Part shown: in pieces, positions 7,672-17,052 of the stretch
How positions within the stretch are numbered: position 1 is the stretch's first letter
Layout of the letters: the number at the start of each line of letters is the position of its first letter
From: CALNZV01 sp942491115
Lineage (GTDB): Bacteria > Desulfobacterota > Desulfobacteria > Desulfobacterales > UBA5852
Length of the DNA: 64,000 bases
NCBI GenBank assembly: GCA_942491115.1
Contig: CALNZV010000004.1
Span: 248,001-312,000, forward strand
Reading direction: 5' to 3'
The notes under the pieces: generated by a model
Seen by the model: only the letters and a program-made list of their open reading frames with translations
Databases searched by the model: none
What the model was told of the DNA's origin: nothing
Translations under genes and position numbers: made by a program

Positions 7672-9855
7672 ATGACGGATTCTTACGACGACGTTGAGCT
7701 CAACGGACAGCTGGAGCGGATCACCTACCACAATCCCGAGAACCTCTTTACGATCGCAACGCTTCAACCTACCCAGGGCCAGCCCGTGGTTACCCTCCTT
7801 GGCCATTTTTCCCAACCGAGGGCTGGGGAAACGGTCCGGGTTCGGGGGCACTGGGAACGGCATCCCCGGTTCGGACAGCAGCTTCGTGTGACGACCATGG
7901 ACGTCCTGTTGCCCGAGACGGCCGACGGCATTCGCCGCTACCTGGAATCCGGAACGGTCAAAGGGCTGGGGCCCAGACTGGCGGCCCGGCTGGTGGACCG
8001 TTTCGGGGCCGAGACCCTGTCGATGATCGAGGCCGCCCCCCATCGACTTCAGGATGTCCGAGGCGTCGGCCCGAGGCTGGCCGAACGCATTCACGACGCC
8101 TGGAAGAATCTTCACTCCGCTCGGGTGCTGATGGCATTTCTCCAGCATCATGGAGTCCCGACGGCCTATGGGGCCAAACTCCTGCAAGCCTACGGTGAGA
8201 ATGCGGTTCAGGTGCTGACAGACGACCCCTTTCAGGCGGCCGAGGACATTCCAGGCGCGGGTTTTCTCGTGGCCGATCGGGTCTCCCGCAGCCAGGGGAT
8301 TTCCGGAGACGATTGGCGTCGGGTGCGGGCCTGCATCGGTTACCTGTTGGATCAGGGTGTGGCCGCCGGACACACGTATCTTTTCGAGTCCGATCTGTTG
8401 GAGCAGTGCCGGGCCTCTTTCGACATTGATGAGGAAACCGGGGTGCGGGCCTTGGATGACATGATCGTCGACCGCCTCCTGTGGGCCGAGGAGGGCCTCA
8501 ACGGGGAGGGCAGAAACGTCTTCAAGCCTCTTCTCTACGAGGCGGAAAAGAGTCTGGCCCGACGGCTTCAGACCATGATGTCCTTTCCGGCGGACACCGC
8601 CGACGTGGAGCCGGAAATCGTTGCCGATGCCGTCCTCCATCGGCTGGCGCTTCAACTGTCCGACGAGCAGCTCGGTGCGGTCAACGGGGTCATGAAGAGC
8701 CGGGTTTCGGTGGTGACCGGCGGACCGGGCACCGGCAAGACAACGGTCATCCGGTCCATCGCGGCGGTATGTCGACAGCGCGGCCGTCGGGTTTGCCTGG
8801 CAGCTCCAACCGGCCGGGCCGCCAGGCGGCTCTCCGAAATGGCTGGCGAACCCGCATCGACCATTCACAGGCTCCTGGAGGCCGGTGTCGGCGACGGCGG
8901 TTTCGGTCGTGATCAGGACAATCCCATCGATGCCGAGGTCGTGATCGTCGACGAAGCGTCCATGGTGGACGTGGTGCTGATGCACCATCTGGTAGCAGCG
9001 GTCCGGTTGACCGCCACCCTGATTCTAGTGGGCGATGTCTATCAGCTCCCGCCCGTGGGGCCGGGTGCCGCACTGGCGGACATTATCGGCTCCGGCCAGA
9101 TTCCCGTGTTCCGGCTTGAGCGCATCTTTCGCCAGCAGAGGGAAAGCCCTATCGTGGTCAACGCCCATCGAATACGGGAGGGCCATCCGCCGATTTTTGC
9201 CCCCCCCGAGTCTCTGGCCGACAACGCCCAGTTTGTCATGATCGAGACCCATCGGCTTCAGACCGCCGTCGACACGGTGGTCGATCTATGCACCCGCTGG
9301 ATCCCCGACCACTATCATCTTCATCCGTCAGAGGATATTCAGGTCCTCACGCCCATGCACAAAGGTGAGGTGGGAACCCTTCGTCTGAACCAGGTTCTCC
9401 AGCGGGCCTTGAATCCCTCCAGACCCGACGGCGCCGGATGGAAGGGGTTTCGGACGGGTGACAAGGTCATGCATCTGAAAAACAACTATACCAAAGAGGT
9501 CTTCAACGGGGATGTGGGCGTCGTTGTGTCCGTCAGTCCTTCCCAGGGGCGTATCACCGTCGGATTCGAGGGGCGGGAAATCCCCTATGAGATCTCCGAA
9601 ATCGACGACCTGGCCTTGGCCTATGCCGTGTCCATCCACAAATCCCAGGGATCCGAATATCCCGCCGTGGTCATCCCTCTGGTGACCCAGCACTATCCGC
9701 TGTTGCAGCGCAATCTGCTCTACACCGCCATTACCCGGGGCCGCCGTCTGGTGGTGATCGTCGGCTCCAAGAAGGCGGTGGCAATCGCTTTGAATAACGA
9801 CAAGCCGAGACGGCGCTTGAGCAGCCTCTGCGGCCGGTTGGGGGGGGTGGGGTAA
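7672..9855 (+). CDS. recD2: RecD2-type SF1B 5'-3' DNA helicase
   Basis: A 727-residue helicase. It has the N-terminal OB-like and helix-hairpin-helix region of RecD2 (VKGLGPRLAARLVDRFGAE and DVRGVGPRLAERI are tandem hairpins at about 98-145), absent from RecBCD-type RecD. Walker A GGPGTGKTT is at 350-358, Walker B VIVDEASMVD about 423-432, and the C-terminal motif AYAVSIHKSQGSEY lies about 650. RecD2 unwinds 5'-3' and acts in repair and fork processing without RecB or RecC. The gene ends the plus-strand run and converges on the DUF1178 gene. Confidence 0.95.
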   Translation: MTDSYDDVELNGQLERITYHNPENLFTIATLQPTQGQPVVTLLGHFSQPRAGETVRVRGHWERHPRFGQQLRVTTMDVLLPETADGIRRYLESGTVKGLGPRLAARLVDRFGAETLSMIEAAPHRLQDVRGVGPRLAERIHDAWKNLHSARVLMAFLQHHGVPTAYGAKLLQAYGENAVQVLTDDPFQAAEDIPGAGFLVADRVSRSQGISGDDWRRVRACIGYLLDQGVAAGHTYLFESDLLEQCRASFDIDEETGVRALDDMIVDRLLWAEEGLNGEGRNVFKPLLYEAEKSLARRLQTMMSFPADTADVEPEIVADAVLHRLALQLSDEQLGAVNGVMKSRVSVVTGGPGTGKTTVIRSIAAVCRQRGRRVCLAAPTGRAARRLSEMAGEPASTIHRLLEAGVGDGGFGRDQDNPIDAEVVIVDEASMVDVVLMHHLVAAVRLTATLILVGDVYQLPPVGPGAALADIIGSGQIPVFRLERIFRQQRESPIVVNAHRIREGHPPIFAPPESLADNAQFVMIETHRLQTAVDTVVDLCTRWIPDHYHLHPSEDIQVLTPMHKGEVGTLRLNQVLQRALNPSRPDGAGWKGFRTGDKVMHLKNNYTKEVFNGDVGVVVSVSPSQGRITVGFEGREIPYEISEIDDLALAYAVSIHKSQGSEYPAVVIPLVTQHYPLLQRNLLYTAITRGRRLVVIVGSKKAVAIALNNDKPRRRLSSLCGRLGGVG

Positions 9856-9904
9856 AGACGATGAGAACGGGGGGGCGTATCGGGTGATTCCGCAGGGCGA
9901 TCCG

Positions 9905-10318
9905 TCAGTCTTCCGATGGGTCTGGGGGAGCTGGAATTGGCATTTTGAAGAAGGGAACCCCTTCCTCCCGGAGGGTTTTCTCTTCCTGATCGCTGCTGGT
10001 TCCCCGTATGTTGCGGGGCTCCGATACGCCGTAGTGGATCTTCAGGGCCTCTTTGGTGAAGTCCGTTCCCACATTGTCGAAATGCTTGTCGACAAAGTCA
10101 ACGATCTTTCGGTTCAATTCATCGATTCGGGAAGGGGGTTTGGGAATTAGTTTATTGGATTTTATTCCAAAAGTGGAAGGGACTCGAGAAATGCAAGTGC
10201 TGTCGCAGATGGGGCAGCTGACCAGCCCCTTACGCTGCTGCTGCTGATAAGTGTCAGCGTTTTCAAACCACCCCTCGAAGGTGTGTCCGCTGTCGCATGT
10301 CAGATCGTAGGCGATCAT
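9905..10318 (-). CDS. DUF1178 family protein
   Basis: A 137-residue protein starting MIAYDLTCDSGHTFEGWFEN, the hallmark of DUF1178, a small family of unknown function widespread in proteobacteria. The N-terminus is zinc-ribbon-like: Cys8, then CPIC and a further Cys, similar to regulatory FmdB-type ribbons. The middle is basic and helical and the tail acidic and proline-rich. It is divergent from the SH3-domain gene across a 296-base region and shows no sign of being in an operon. A role in nucleic acid or protein binding is only a guess from the ribbon. Confidence 0.85.
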   Translation of the reverse strand: MIAYDLTCDSGHTFEGWFENADTYQQQQRKGLVSCPICDSTCISRVPSTFGIKSNKLIPKPPSRIDELNRKIVDFVDKHFDNVGTDFTKEALKIHYGVSEPRNIRGTSSDQEEKTLREEGVPFFKMPIPAPPDPSED

Positions 10319-10429
10319 TCCCTTGAAACTCCGTTTGTGCGTCCGGCGCCGAAAGCGCCTCCGGTGAAGCGCTGCCTGTCTGCACCTCTGCTACCAATAG
10401 CATACCACCTGCTGCGCTTAAAGTATTGA

Positions 10430-10459
10430 TTGACTTTCTATTGATTTTCAAACCATTAT
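10430..10459 (+). promoter_or_regulatory. Candidate sigma-70 promoter for the SH3-domain gene
   Basis: TTGACT, an 18-base spacer and CATTAT lie in an AT-rich patch of the 296-base divergent gap between the DUF1178 and SH3 genes. The -10 box is weak and the spacer one base long, so this is only suggestive. It would give a leader of about 150 bases. Confidence 0.3.
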
Positions 10460-10614
10460 TGTCTTGGTTTATCAAGCGGTTTTCATGTGGTGCCCTGTGA
10501 TTAAATGATAACGCCATTCGATGATGTGTCGACCCCGGAATCGGGATCGGACCGGTTCGGGAAGGGTCGCCCCATTGGAGCCGGCCTGCCGTCCGCCCGG
10601 CGTTTCGGAGCCGG

Positions 10615-11238
10615 ATGATCAAGGAGATGCCCGGAATGTTTCTCAAGACAGTTTCAGCGCCAACGATGAAATACGCCACTATCGGTCTATGGATGTTCCT
10701 GTTCCTTGCCGTGGTACACTCGCCGGTTACGGCTCAGACCCGGTATGTCACGGACGAATGGTCCCTGCCGGTGCGTTCCGGACCCGGCACCGACCGTAAG
10801 ATTTTTGCCTTTTTAAAGTCGAGCAATCGCGTCCAGGTGCTTTCCCAGGAAGAAGATTGGAGCAGAATCGTCCTTTCCGATGGTCGCGAAGGATGGGTGC
10901 TTTCCCGCTACCTTACCGTCGAAAAACCCAGCAAGCTTGTCCTGTCCGAATTGCAGAGCGAGCACAGCTCCCTGTCCTCGGAAACCAAGGATCTGACCGA
11001 GGAAAACCAGCAGCTGAAATCCGAAAACAAGACGCTCAGCTCTAAGCTTCAGGTTATCGAGCAGGAGTTCAAAACGCTCAACACCGAACACGATACGCTC
11101 CGTCAATCCGCCGACGCCAAACGGGAAGAGCTGCACAAGTGGATGGTGCTGCTTTTCTCCGGTGCGGGAATTCTCTTTTTCGGTATCCTGCTGGGTTTTT
11201 TGTTGAAAAAGCCCCGCCGGACTTCCGGACTTCTATAG
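10615..11238 (+). CDS. TIGR04211-type SH3 / coiled-coil membrane protein
   Basis: A 207-residue envelope protein: signal peptide to about residue 41 (VVHSPVTAQT), bacterial SH3 domain at about 42-102 (LPVRSGPGTDRKIF, WSRIVLSDGREGWVLSRYL), heptad-rich coiled coil about 110-170 (DLTEENQQLKSENKTLSSKL), a membrane helix about 176-197 and a basic tail. This order matches the TIGR04211/YgiM group, thought to be periplasmic peptidoglycan-binding with a C-terminal anchor. A second start at 10636 has AAGGAG at a good distance and may be the one used. The gene stands alone ahead of nadB. Function is unproven. Confidence 0.85.
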   Translation: MIKEMPGMFLKTVSAPTMKYATIGLWMFLFLAVVHSPVTAQTRYVTDEWSLPVRSGPGTDRKIFAFLKSSNRVQVLSQEEDWSRIVLSDGREGWVLSRYLTVEKPSKLVLSELQSEHSSLSSETKDLTEENQQLKSENKTLSSKLQVIEQEFKTLNTEHDTLRQSADAKREELHKWMVLLFSGAGILFFGILLGFLLKKPRRTSGLL

Positions 11239-11321
11239 CTGGAACGGCCGCCGTGAAGCCGCCTCGACCCCGGCACCGGACCCCGTTCGGCAACGGTCCG
11301 TCTCCCCACCGTGGATGACCC

Positions 11322-12959
11322 ATGGACGTTCAAACCGATTTTTTGGTGATTGGCAGCGGGATCGCCGGACTTCAGTTCGCTCTGAAGGTCGCCCCTTACG
11401 GCTCTGTCGCCCTGGTCACCAAGAAGGCGGCCATGGACAGCAACACCAATATGGCCCAAGGCGGGATCGCATCGGTTTTCGACCGCCTCGACAGTTTCGA
11501 CCTGCACATTCAGGACACCCTGAGGTCGGGTGACGGCCTGTGTGATCGGGATGTGGTGGAGATGGTGGTCAGCGACGGGCCACAGCGCATCCGGGAACTG
11601 GTGGAGATGGGCGTCCGTTTCACCACCGAAGATGCCGAAGAGGAGGTCGGGCCCTCGCCCCTTCATCTGGGCCGGGAGGGGGGGCACTCCAGAAACCGGA
11701 TCGTCCATACTCAGGATATGACCGGTCGCGAGGTGGAAAGGGTCCTGGTCGAGAGGGTAACGGCCACCGACCGAGTCTCCCTATTTGAAAACCATCTGGC
11801 AGTCGATCTAATCATCTATTCAACCCGGATGCGTCGAGGCGGCATTACCACCGCCCACAACGCCTACTGCTGCGGGGCCTATGTCCTGGACACAGAGCAG
11901 AACCAAGTCAAGACCTTTATCGCACGGGTGGTTCTGCTGGCAACCGGGGGAGCCGGCAAGGTCTATCTTTACACCAGCAACCCCGATATCGCCACTGGAG
12001 ACGGTGTGGCCATGGCATACAGGGCCGGGGCCACCGTCGCCAATATGGAGTTCGTCCAATTTCATCCCACCTGCCTCTACCATCCCGAGGCCAAGAATTT
12101 CCTGATTTCCGAAGCCGTCAGGGGGGAGGGCGCCGTTTTGATCGACCGATTCGGCCGTCCCTTCATGGAGGACTACGATCCCCAGAAGGATCTGGCCTGC
12201 CGGGATGTGGTGGCCCGTGCCATCGATACGGAGCTCAAGCGAAGCGGAGACGATTCGGTCTATCTGGATATCTCACATCGGGATGCCGAACACATTCGAG
12301 AGCGGTTTCCCAACCTGTGGGCCCGGTGCATGGACTTCGGCATCGACATGACCTCGGACCCCATTCCCGTCGTGCCGGCCGCCCATTATATGTGCGGGGG
12401 CGTTGCAACCGACCCGGAAGGTCGGACCGATATCCACGGTCTTTTTGCTGTTGGCGAGACCGCCTGCACCGGACTCCATGGCGCCAACCGACTGGCCAGC
12501 AACTCCCTCCTGGAAGCGTTGGTATATGCCCACCGGTCCGCCCGCCGGGCCGTCCAGGAGTTGACGTCGGAAGACTACCCCGACATCCCCGAGGCCCCGC
12601 TCTGGGACGATGTGGGCACCACCGACAGCGACGAGCATATCATGGTGACCCAAAACTGGGACGAAATCCGGCGGTTCATGTGGAATTTCGTGGGCATCGT
12701 CCGTTCCGACAAGCGGCTCGAGCGGGCTCAGCGCCGGATTGAAATGATCCAGAAGGAAATCCATGACTACTATTGGAACTTCCGAGTAACCGCCGACCTC
12801 ATCGAGCTCAGAAATATTGCCGTGGTGGCCCAGCTCATCATCCAAAGCGCTTCCCATCGAAAGGAAAGCCGGGGGCTCCACTACAACATTCAATACCCCG
12901 AACGAAACGACGAGCGGTGGCTGAAGGGCACCCTGCTGAGACGGTCTTACGTGGGTTGA
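11322..12959 (+). CDS. nadB: L-aspartate oxidase
   Basis: A 545-residue flavoenzyme of the succinate dehydrogenase/fumarate reductase superfamily. It has the FAD-binding GxGxxG variant (VIGSGIAGLQFA), TNMAQGGIASVF, the active-site segment EFVQFHPTCLYHPEAKNFL, and GLFAVGETACTGLHGANRLASNSLLEALVY near the flavin. NadB oxidises L-aspartate to iminoaspartate, the first step of de novo NAD synthesis; NadA and NadC are not in the window. Length matches the family. Fumarate-reductase flavoprotein is the main alternative, but GLHGANRLASNSLLE and the EGGHS-type loop favour NadB. It converges on epmA with a 17-base gap. Confidence 0.95.
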   Translation: MDVQTDFLVIGSGIAGLQFALKVAPYGSVALVTKKAAMDSNTNMAQGGIASVFDRLDSFDLHIQDTLRSGDGLCDRDVVEMVVSDGPQRIRELVEMGVRFTTEDAEEEVGPSPLHLGREGGHSRNRIVHTQDMTGREVERVLVERVTATDRVSLFENHLAVDLIIYSTRMRRGGITTAHNAYCCGAYVLDTEQNQVKTFIARVVLLATGGAGKVYLYTSNPDIATGDGVAMAYRAGATVANMEFVQFHPTCLYHPEAKNFLISEAVRGEGAVLIDRFGRPFMEDYDPQKDLACRDVVARAIDTELKRSGDDSVYLDISHRDAEHIRERFPNLWARCMDFGIDMTSDPIPVVPAAHYMCGGVATDPEGRTDIHGLFAVGETACTGLHGANRLASNSLLEALVYAHRSARRAVQELTSEDYPDIPEAPLWDDVGTTDSDEHIMVTQNWDEIRRFMWNFVGIVRSDKRLERAQRRIEMIQKEIHDYYWNFRVTADLIELRNIAVVAQLIIQSASHRKESRGLHYNIQYPERNDERWLKGTLLRRSYVG

Positions 12960-12976
12960 TCGTTCTTGCCGGCCGC

Positions 12977-13897
12977 CTATAGATCCTCCGGCCTAAAGGC
13001 CACCACCTCATCGACCGTCGCCGTGTCGGCGAAGACCATGACCAGCCGGTCCAATCCCAGGGCGTTTCCGGTGGCAGCCGGCATGGTGTCCAGTGCCGTT
13101 AAAAACGGTTCAGGTATCGGCGGCTTTTTTTTCCCTTCACCGCCCCGTGCACGCCGCTCGATTTCAAAGCGGCGCCGTTGCTCTATGGCGTCGATAAGCT
13201 CACTGAACCCGTTGCAGATCTCAAGTCCCCCCATATAGAGTTCGAACCGCTCGGCGATTGCCGGATTGTCCTCCCGCAGACGAGCCAGAGCCCCGCAGGT
13301 CGCCGGATAGTCCATCAAAAACAGGGGGCGGTCCACCGGTAGACGCGGTTCGATTTCAAGGCCCATCCATTCGTCGAAACGCCCTTCTGCAAGGGCCTGA
13401 TCCACCGAACCCGGTGCATATCGGTCAAATGCCTCGGCCACAGTCATCCGCCGAAACCGTTCCGAGAGGGTGACGGTTCGGCCCTGGTAGCGAACGGGGC
13501 TGCCATCGCCGACACAATCTGCCACCGCCCTGATCAGGGCTTCGGTTTGGGTCATCATGTCCTGATAATCCTGACCGGCGGTATACCATTCCAGCAGGGT
13601 GAACTCGGGCAGGTGGCGGGCCCCGCGTTCCCCTTTTCTGAAGCATCGGCAGATTTGAAAAATTCGGTCCAGACCCGATGCCAGAAGCCGTTTCATGCAG
13701 AGTTCGGGGGAGGTGTGCAGCCACCACTCCTCCGATGACAACGGTTCGATGTGGGCTTCGGGGGCCGGAGCCGGTATCCGGATCGGTGTCTCCACTTCCA
13801 GATATCCGTTCGAATGAAAGAATCGACGGATGGCTCGGATCATCCGATCCCTGAGGGATAGGTTGCGATGCTGCTGTTCGCGGAGGGAAGGGGGCAC
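12977..13897 (-). CDS. epmA: Elongation factor P lysine-tRNA-ligase-like protein EpmA
   Basis: A 306-residue class II aminoacyl-tRNA synthetase-like protein lacking the anticodon-binding domain of LysRS. Motif 2 is seen in RIFQICRCFRKGERGARHLPEFTLLEW and motif 3 in GNALGLDRLVMVF. Length and layout match EpmA (GenX/PoxA/YjeA), which adds beta-lysine to elongation factor P. Its partners EpmB and EF-P are not in this window. Translation starts at GTG; no better start exists before the upstream stop. It lies 48 bases behind the deacetylase-like gene on the same strand and may be read from the same transcript. Confidence 0.9.
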   Translation of the reverse strand: MPPSLREQQHRNLSLRDRMIRAIRRFFHSNGYLEVETPIRIPAPAPEAHIEPLSSEEWWLHTSPELCMKRLLASGLDRIFQICRCFRKGERGARHLPEFTLLEWYTAGQDYQDMMTQTEALIRAVADCVGDGSPVRYQGRTVTLSERFRRMTVAEAFDRYAPGSVDQALAEGRFDEWMGLEIEPRLPVDRPLFLMDYPATCGALARLREDNPAIAERFELYMGGLEICNGFSELIDAIEQRRRFEIERRARGGEGKKKPPIPEPFLTALDTMPAATGNALGLDRLVMVFADTATVDEVVAFRPEDL

Positions 13898-13945
13898 GGT
13901 TCGAGTCCCGGATCGAGGAAAGGGGCCGTGGACAGCCCGCTTCGG

Positions 13946-15259
13946 TTATTGTTGAACCCGGTAGGTGTCCGATGGCCGGTCCTGGAGGAAGATCATGTCG
14001 ACGGTTTCCAAATCGCCCTTTTCATACCAATTCATGGCGGTCTCCCGACAGGAGGCGCAGGCCCCCAGTGGGATGTGGATCGCCAGAATTCGGCGGCCCC
14101 GGTCGGCCTTGGAGTCGATCCGAATGGCCCCGGCACAGCTGCTGCATACGGTGACTTCCTCATTCTGGGATTCATAGATGCCGTCGGTATCATAGAAAAT
14201 ATTGCGGTTTCGCCGACCGCAGTCGGGTTTGCCGCGGACCTCCTCCGCCACCCGATGCCGCTGGTCCCAATAGGAGAGGACCAGATCGCCGACCCGCTTG
14301 ACGATGTCCGTGACGTCGGCAGATTGCCTGAGACGCTCGGGATCGTAATCCGGCTCCCTGATTTTGCTGTAGTCCAATCCGGCCATGGCCAGGATAATGC
14401 CCAGGTTGACGTAGGGAAGCGCACCCTCGATGGCGTACCCGCCTTCGAGAACGGCGATGTCCGGGTTTAGGATGCGTGTCAGCTCCGCATAGCCCCGGGC
14501 GGTGAAGTTCATGTTGGTAATGGGGTCGGAATAATGATTGTCCTGTCCAGCCGAGTTGATGACGAGGTCCGGCTTGAATTCCTTGAGGATCGGCATTACC
14601 ACCGACTCGATGGTGTAAAGGAATCCCTCCTCCCCGGTGTTGGGGGGCAGCGGGATGTTGATCGTTGTGCCGACGGCATTGGGGCCGCCCAGCTCATTGG
14701 GAAACCCTGAACCGGGATACAGAGTCCTTCCATCCTGGTGGATGGAGATGAACAGGGTGTTCGGGTCGTGCCAGTAGATATCCTGGGTGCCGTCCCCATG
14801 GTGGCAGTCGGTATCGACGATGGCCACCTTGCCGACATGGTATGCGGCCCTGAGGTGTTCGATCATGATGGCTTCGATATTGACATTGCAAAAGCCCCTG
14901 GCCCCGTGGGCGACTCGCATGGCGTGGTGGCCCGGGGGCCGAACCAGGGCAAACCCTCTCGCCACCGAACCGTCCATGACCGCCCGGCCTATGGTCTTGG
15001 CCCCTCCTGCGCTGATAAAATGAGATTCCGTCATGATGCTCCAGACGTCGGGAACACAGAAATGGACCCGCTGGACGTCTTGGACATTGACGAGGTCGGG
15101 TTTGAGCTCGATGATGCCGTCGATGTCCAGAAGCCCCTCCTCCACCACCTGATCTTGGGTATAGAGAAGACGCTCCTCCCGCTCGGGGTGGGTGGGATCG
15201 ATGGCCCAGTCGTAAGCCGGGAAAAAGACAAGGCCGATGTTTTCTTTGGTCTTTAGCAT
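13946..15259 (-). CDS. Histone-deacetylase-family zinc amidohydrolase with C-terminal zinc ribbon
   Basis: A 437-residue arginase/deacetylase-fold enzyme. The active-site pieces are all present: RPPGHHA with tandem His111-His112, the zinc ligands Asp151 and His153 in VDTDCHHGDGT, and Asp240 in NSAGQDNHYSD. Bacterial relatives deacetylate acyl-lysine, acetoin system proteins, acetylpolyamines or other amides. Beyond the catalytic fold, residues 372-404 hold a CSSC and a CASC pair, a probable structural zinc ribbon unusual for the family. The ATG at 15259 has AAGGA upstream; an in-frame extension to 15634 overlaps the hydantoinase gene and is not protein-like. It follows that gene by 37 bases, so the pair are probably co-transcribed. 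Confidence 0.88.
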   Translation of the reverse strand: MLKTKENIGLVFFPAYDWAIDPTHPEREERLLYTQDQVVEEGLLDIDGIIELKPDLVNVQDVQRVHFCVPDVWSIMTESHFISAGGAKTIGRAVMDGSVARGFALVRPPGHHAMRVAHGARGFCNVNIEAIMIEHLRAAYHVGKVAIVDTDCHHGDGTQDIYWHDPNTLFISIHQDGRTLYPGSGFPNELGGPNAVGTTINIPLPPNTGEEGFLYTIESVVMPILKEFKPDLVINSAGQDNHYSDPITNMNFTARGYAELTRILNPDIAVLEGGYAIEGALPYVNLGIILAMAGLDYSKIREPDYDPERLRQSADVTDIVKRVGDLVLSYWDQRHRVAEEVRGKPDCGRRNRNIFYDTDGIYESQNEEVTVCSSCAGAIRIDSKADRGRRILAIHIPLGACASCRETAMNWYEKGDLETVDMIFLQDRPSDTYRVQQ

Positions 15260-15296
15260 GACGGTTTTTCCTTGGCCCGCCGGGCGGGCGTGGTGG

Positions 15297-16976
15297 CTAT
15301 AGAAGCCGACCGGCCACCGGATCGTACCCATGAATAAGGCCCGGCTTGACCTGGACGCGGACCCGCATGTTTCGGCCCGTGGTGCTAAACCCCCTGACCA
15401 TGTTGAATTGGAGGTTTTCGGTGACCTCCATATCCAGGTGATCCGGATTCGCCCCTCGGGCAAGGGATTTTTCCCGCAGCCGTTCAAAGGCCATTTCAAC
15501 GGCCATTTCGCGATTGAAGTCGCTGTCGATTTCCGCGGTGAAATCTTCCTGGGGTGCAAAGGCGAGTTTCCGCTGGGTATCGGCGTAAAGAACCACTTCG
15601 CTGGTGGTTCTGGCAAGGGCGGCGCCAATGGCATTGGCCACCTGCCATCGGGGGACGGCGCCGACCCGGTAGGACGACAACCGCTCGAGGTGCTCGGCGA
15701 AAAGGTGGGCCGGTCCTCCCAAGACCAGGATAGTTTTGGGGGCGATTTTTTTACCTTTCCACATTTCGTGGACAGTATAGACCGGCTTGCTGTTCAGACG
15801 GGCGATCATGGCATCGGCCGCTTCGAGGATCGACCGGCACGTCAGGTCGAACACCCGCACGGCGGCATCTTCGACCGATATCCCCAGCTCGCCCGCGATG
15901 GGGGCATATCCCTCCCGGGACCGGGAGGCGTCCAACCCCTTTATCCGCCCCATGATCGCCAGGGCATCGGTGGGCGTGGGCGCGGGTCCTCCATGGACCA
16001 TCGCACGGCCCAATCGATCCGGGCCCACTGTGAGACGGCCGCTGTCCATCCGAACGGCACTGTCGCCGCCAATGCCGATGGAATGGGTCTGGAGGGCCCG
16101 GATCAGGGTCTTATAACCCCCGAGTTCGACCCCCAGGGGGTCCAGGAGAGGCACCTGGGAGGCCAGAATCGCCATGTCCGTCGTGGTCCCGCCGATGTCC
16201 ATGACCAAGGCCTCTTCCTCCTCCGGGGCAAAAGCAATGGAGCCCATTACACTGGCGGCCGGTCCGGACAAGATGGTCTGGGCCGGATGGTCGATGGAAG
16301 CCTCGAAATTCATATTGCCGCCGTCGGCCTTCAGAATTCGGAAGGGCACCCGAAGCCCTTTTTGTTCGAGGGATTTCTTAACCGCCTGAAAAAACGTTCG
16401 ATGAATCGGGTATACGGCGGTATTCAGATAGGTGGTGGCAATGCGCCGCGGAAAGCTCAAATTGCCTGAAATCCGATGACCGAGAAACACCTTTTCGAAC
16501 CGGTCTCCCAGGATGTCGGCGATTTCCACCTCCTGGTCGGGGTTCCGAACCGAGAACTTGGTGACGACGCCCACATGACGGATCCCCTCCCTGATCAACC
16601 GGTCCCGCAGAGCAGCGATCTCATTGGAGCGGATAGGACTGACGATCCGGCCCCGGTGGTCGATGGACCCGGAGACAGGATAGTAGTGGTCATGGGTCCG
16701 GAAGAACTCCGGATCGATACCGGGGCCTCCCGACACGATCAGACCGACGGTCGGCAGTTTATTCTGAATGATCGTATTGGTGGTGAGGGTGGTGCTCATG
16801 ACCACCCGGGCGATCTTTTCAAGATCGACCTCACGGGTGATGGCATCCAGGCCGCTGAGTACGGTGCTGAAGAGGTCTTTGGGATCGGTGGGGACTTTGA
16901 CTTCGTTGAGGACGCCCTCATTGCCCAGAAGAACCACGTCGGTGTGGGTGCCGCCTACATCCAGGCCTATGATCAT
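15297..16976 (-). CDS. Hydantoinase/oxoprolinase family protein
   Basis: A 559-residue protein of the HyuA/oxoprolinase family. The N-terminal ASKHA-type nucleotide site reads IIGLDVGGTHTDVVLL; further landmarks are VMSTTLTTNTIIQ, LSGPAASVMGSI and VMDIGGTTTDMAIL. Known enzymes use ATP to open hydantoins or 5-oxoproline, or carboxylate ketones in multisubunit systems. No HyuB-type partner or acetone-carboxylase subunit adjoins; the next gene is the deacetylase-like amidohydrolase, so a two-step amide-degrading route is conceivable. A TTGACA-type promoter lies about 80 bases upstream. The substrate cannot be told from sequence. Confidence 0.85.
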   Translation of the reverse strand: MIIGLDVGGTHTDVVLLGNEGVLNEVKVPTDPKDLFSTVLSGLDAITREVDLEKIARVVMSTTLTTNTIIQNKLPTVGLIVSGGPGIDPEFFRTHDHYYPVSGSIDHRGRIVSPIRSNEIAALRDRLIREGIRHVGVVTKFSVRNPDQEVEIADILGDRFEKVFLGHRISGNLSFPRRIATTYLNTAVYPIHRTFFQAVKKSLEQKGLRVPFRILKADGGNMNFEASIDHPAQTILSGPAASVMGSIAFAPEEEEALVMDIGGTTTDMAILASQVPLLDPLGVELGGYKTLIRALQTHSIGIGGDSAVRMDSGRLTVGPDRLGRAMVHGGPAPTPTDALAIMGRIKGLDASRSREGYAPIAGELGISVEDAAVRVFDLTCRSILEAADAMIARLNSKPVYTVHEMWKGKKIAPKTILVLGGPAHLFAEHLERLSSYRVGAVPRWQVANAIGAALARTTSEVVLYADTQRKLAFAPQEDFTAEIDSDFNREMAVEMAFERLREKSLARGANPDHLDMEVTENLQFNMVRGFSTTGRNMRVRVQVKPGLIHGYDPVAGRLL

Positions 16977-17052
16977 GGAGTCAACCGATCCGGTGGGGGG
17001 TCAACAGCGCCGGCGTCGGCACCGGGCGTCGATGCCGGGGAACCATTTGGGA

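Noticed and set aside
7585..8988. 467-codon antisense frame opposite recD2
   Set aside because: Shadow of recD2; composition is His/Gln/Gly-rich and not protein-like.
13893..13910. GGTTCGAGTCCCG resembling a tRNA T-loop
   Set aside because: No matching acceptor, D or anticodon stems on either strand; it overlaps the epmA start.
15330..16469. 379-codon frame opposite the hydantoinase gene
   Set aside because: The hydantoinase family motifs on the minus strand settle the matter.
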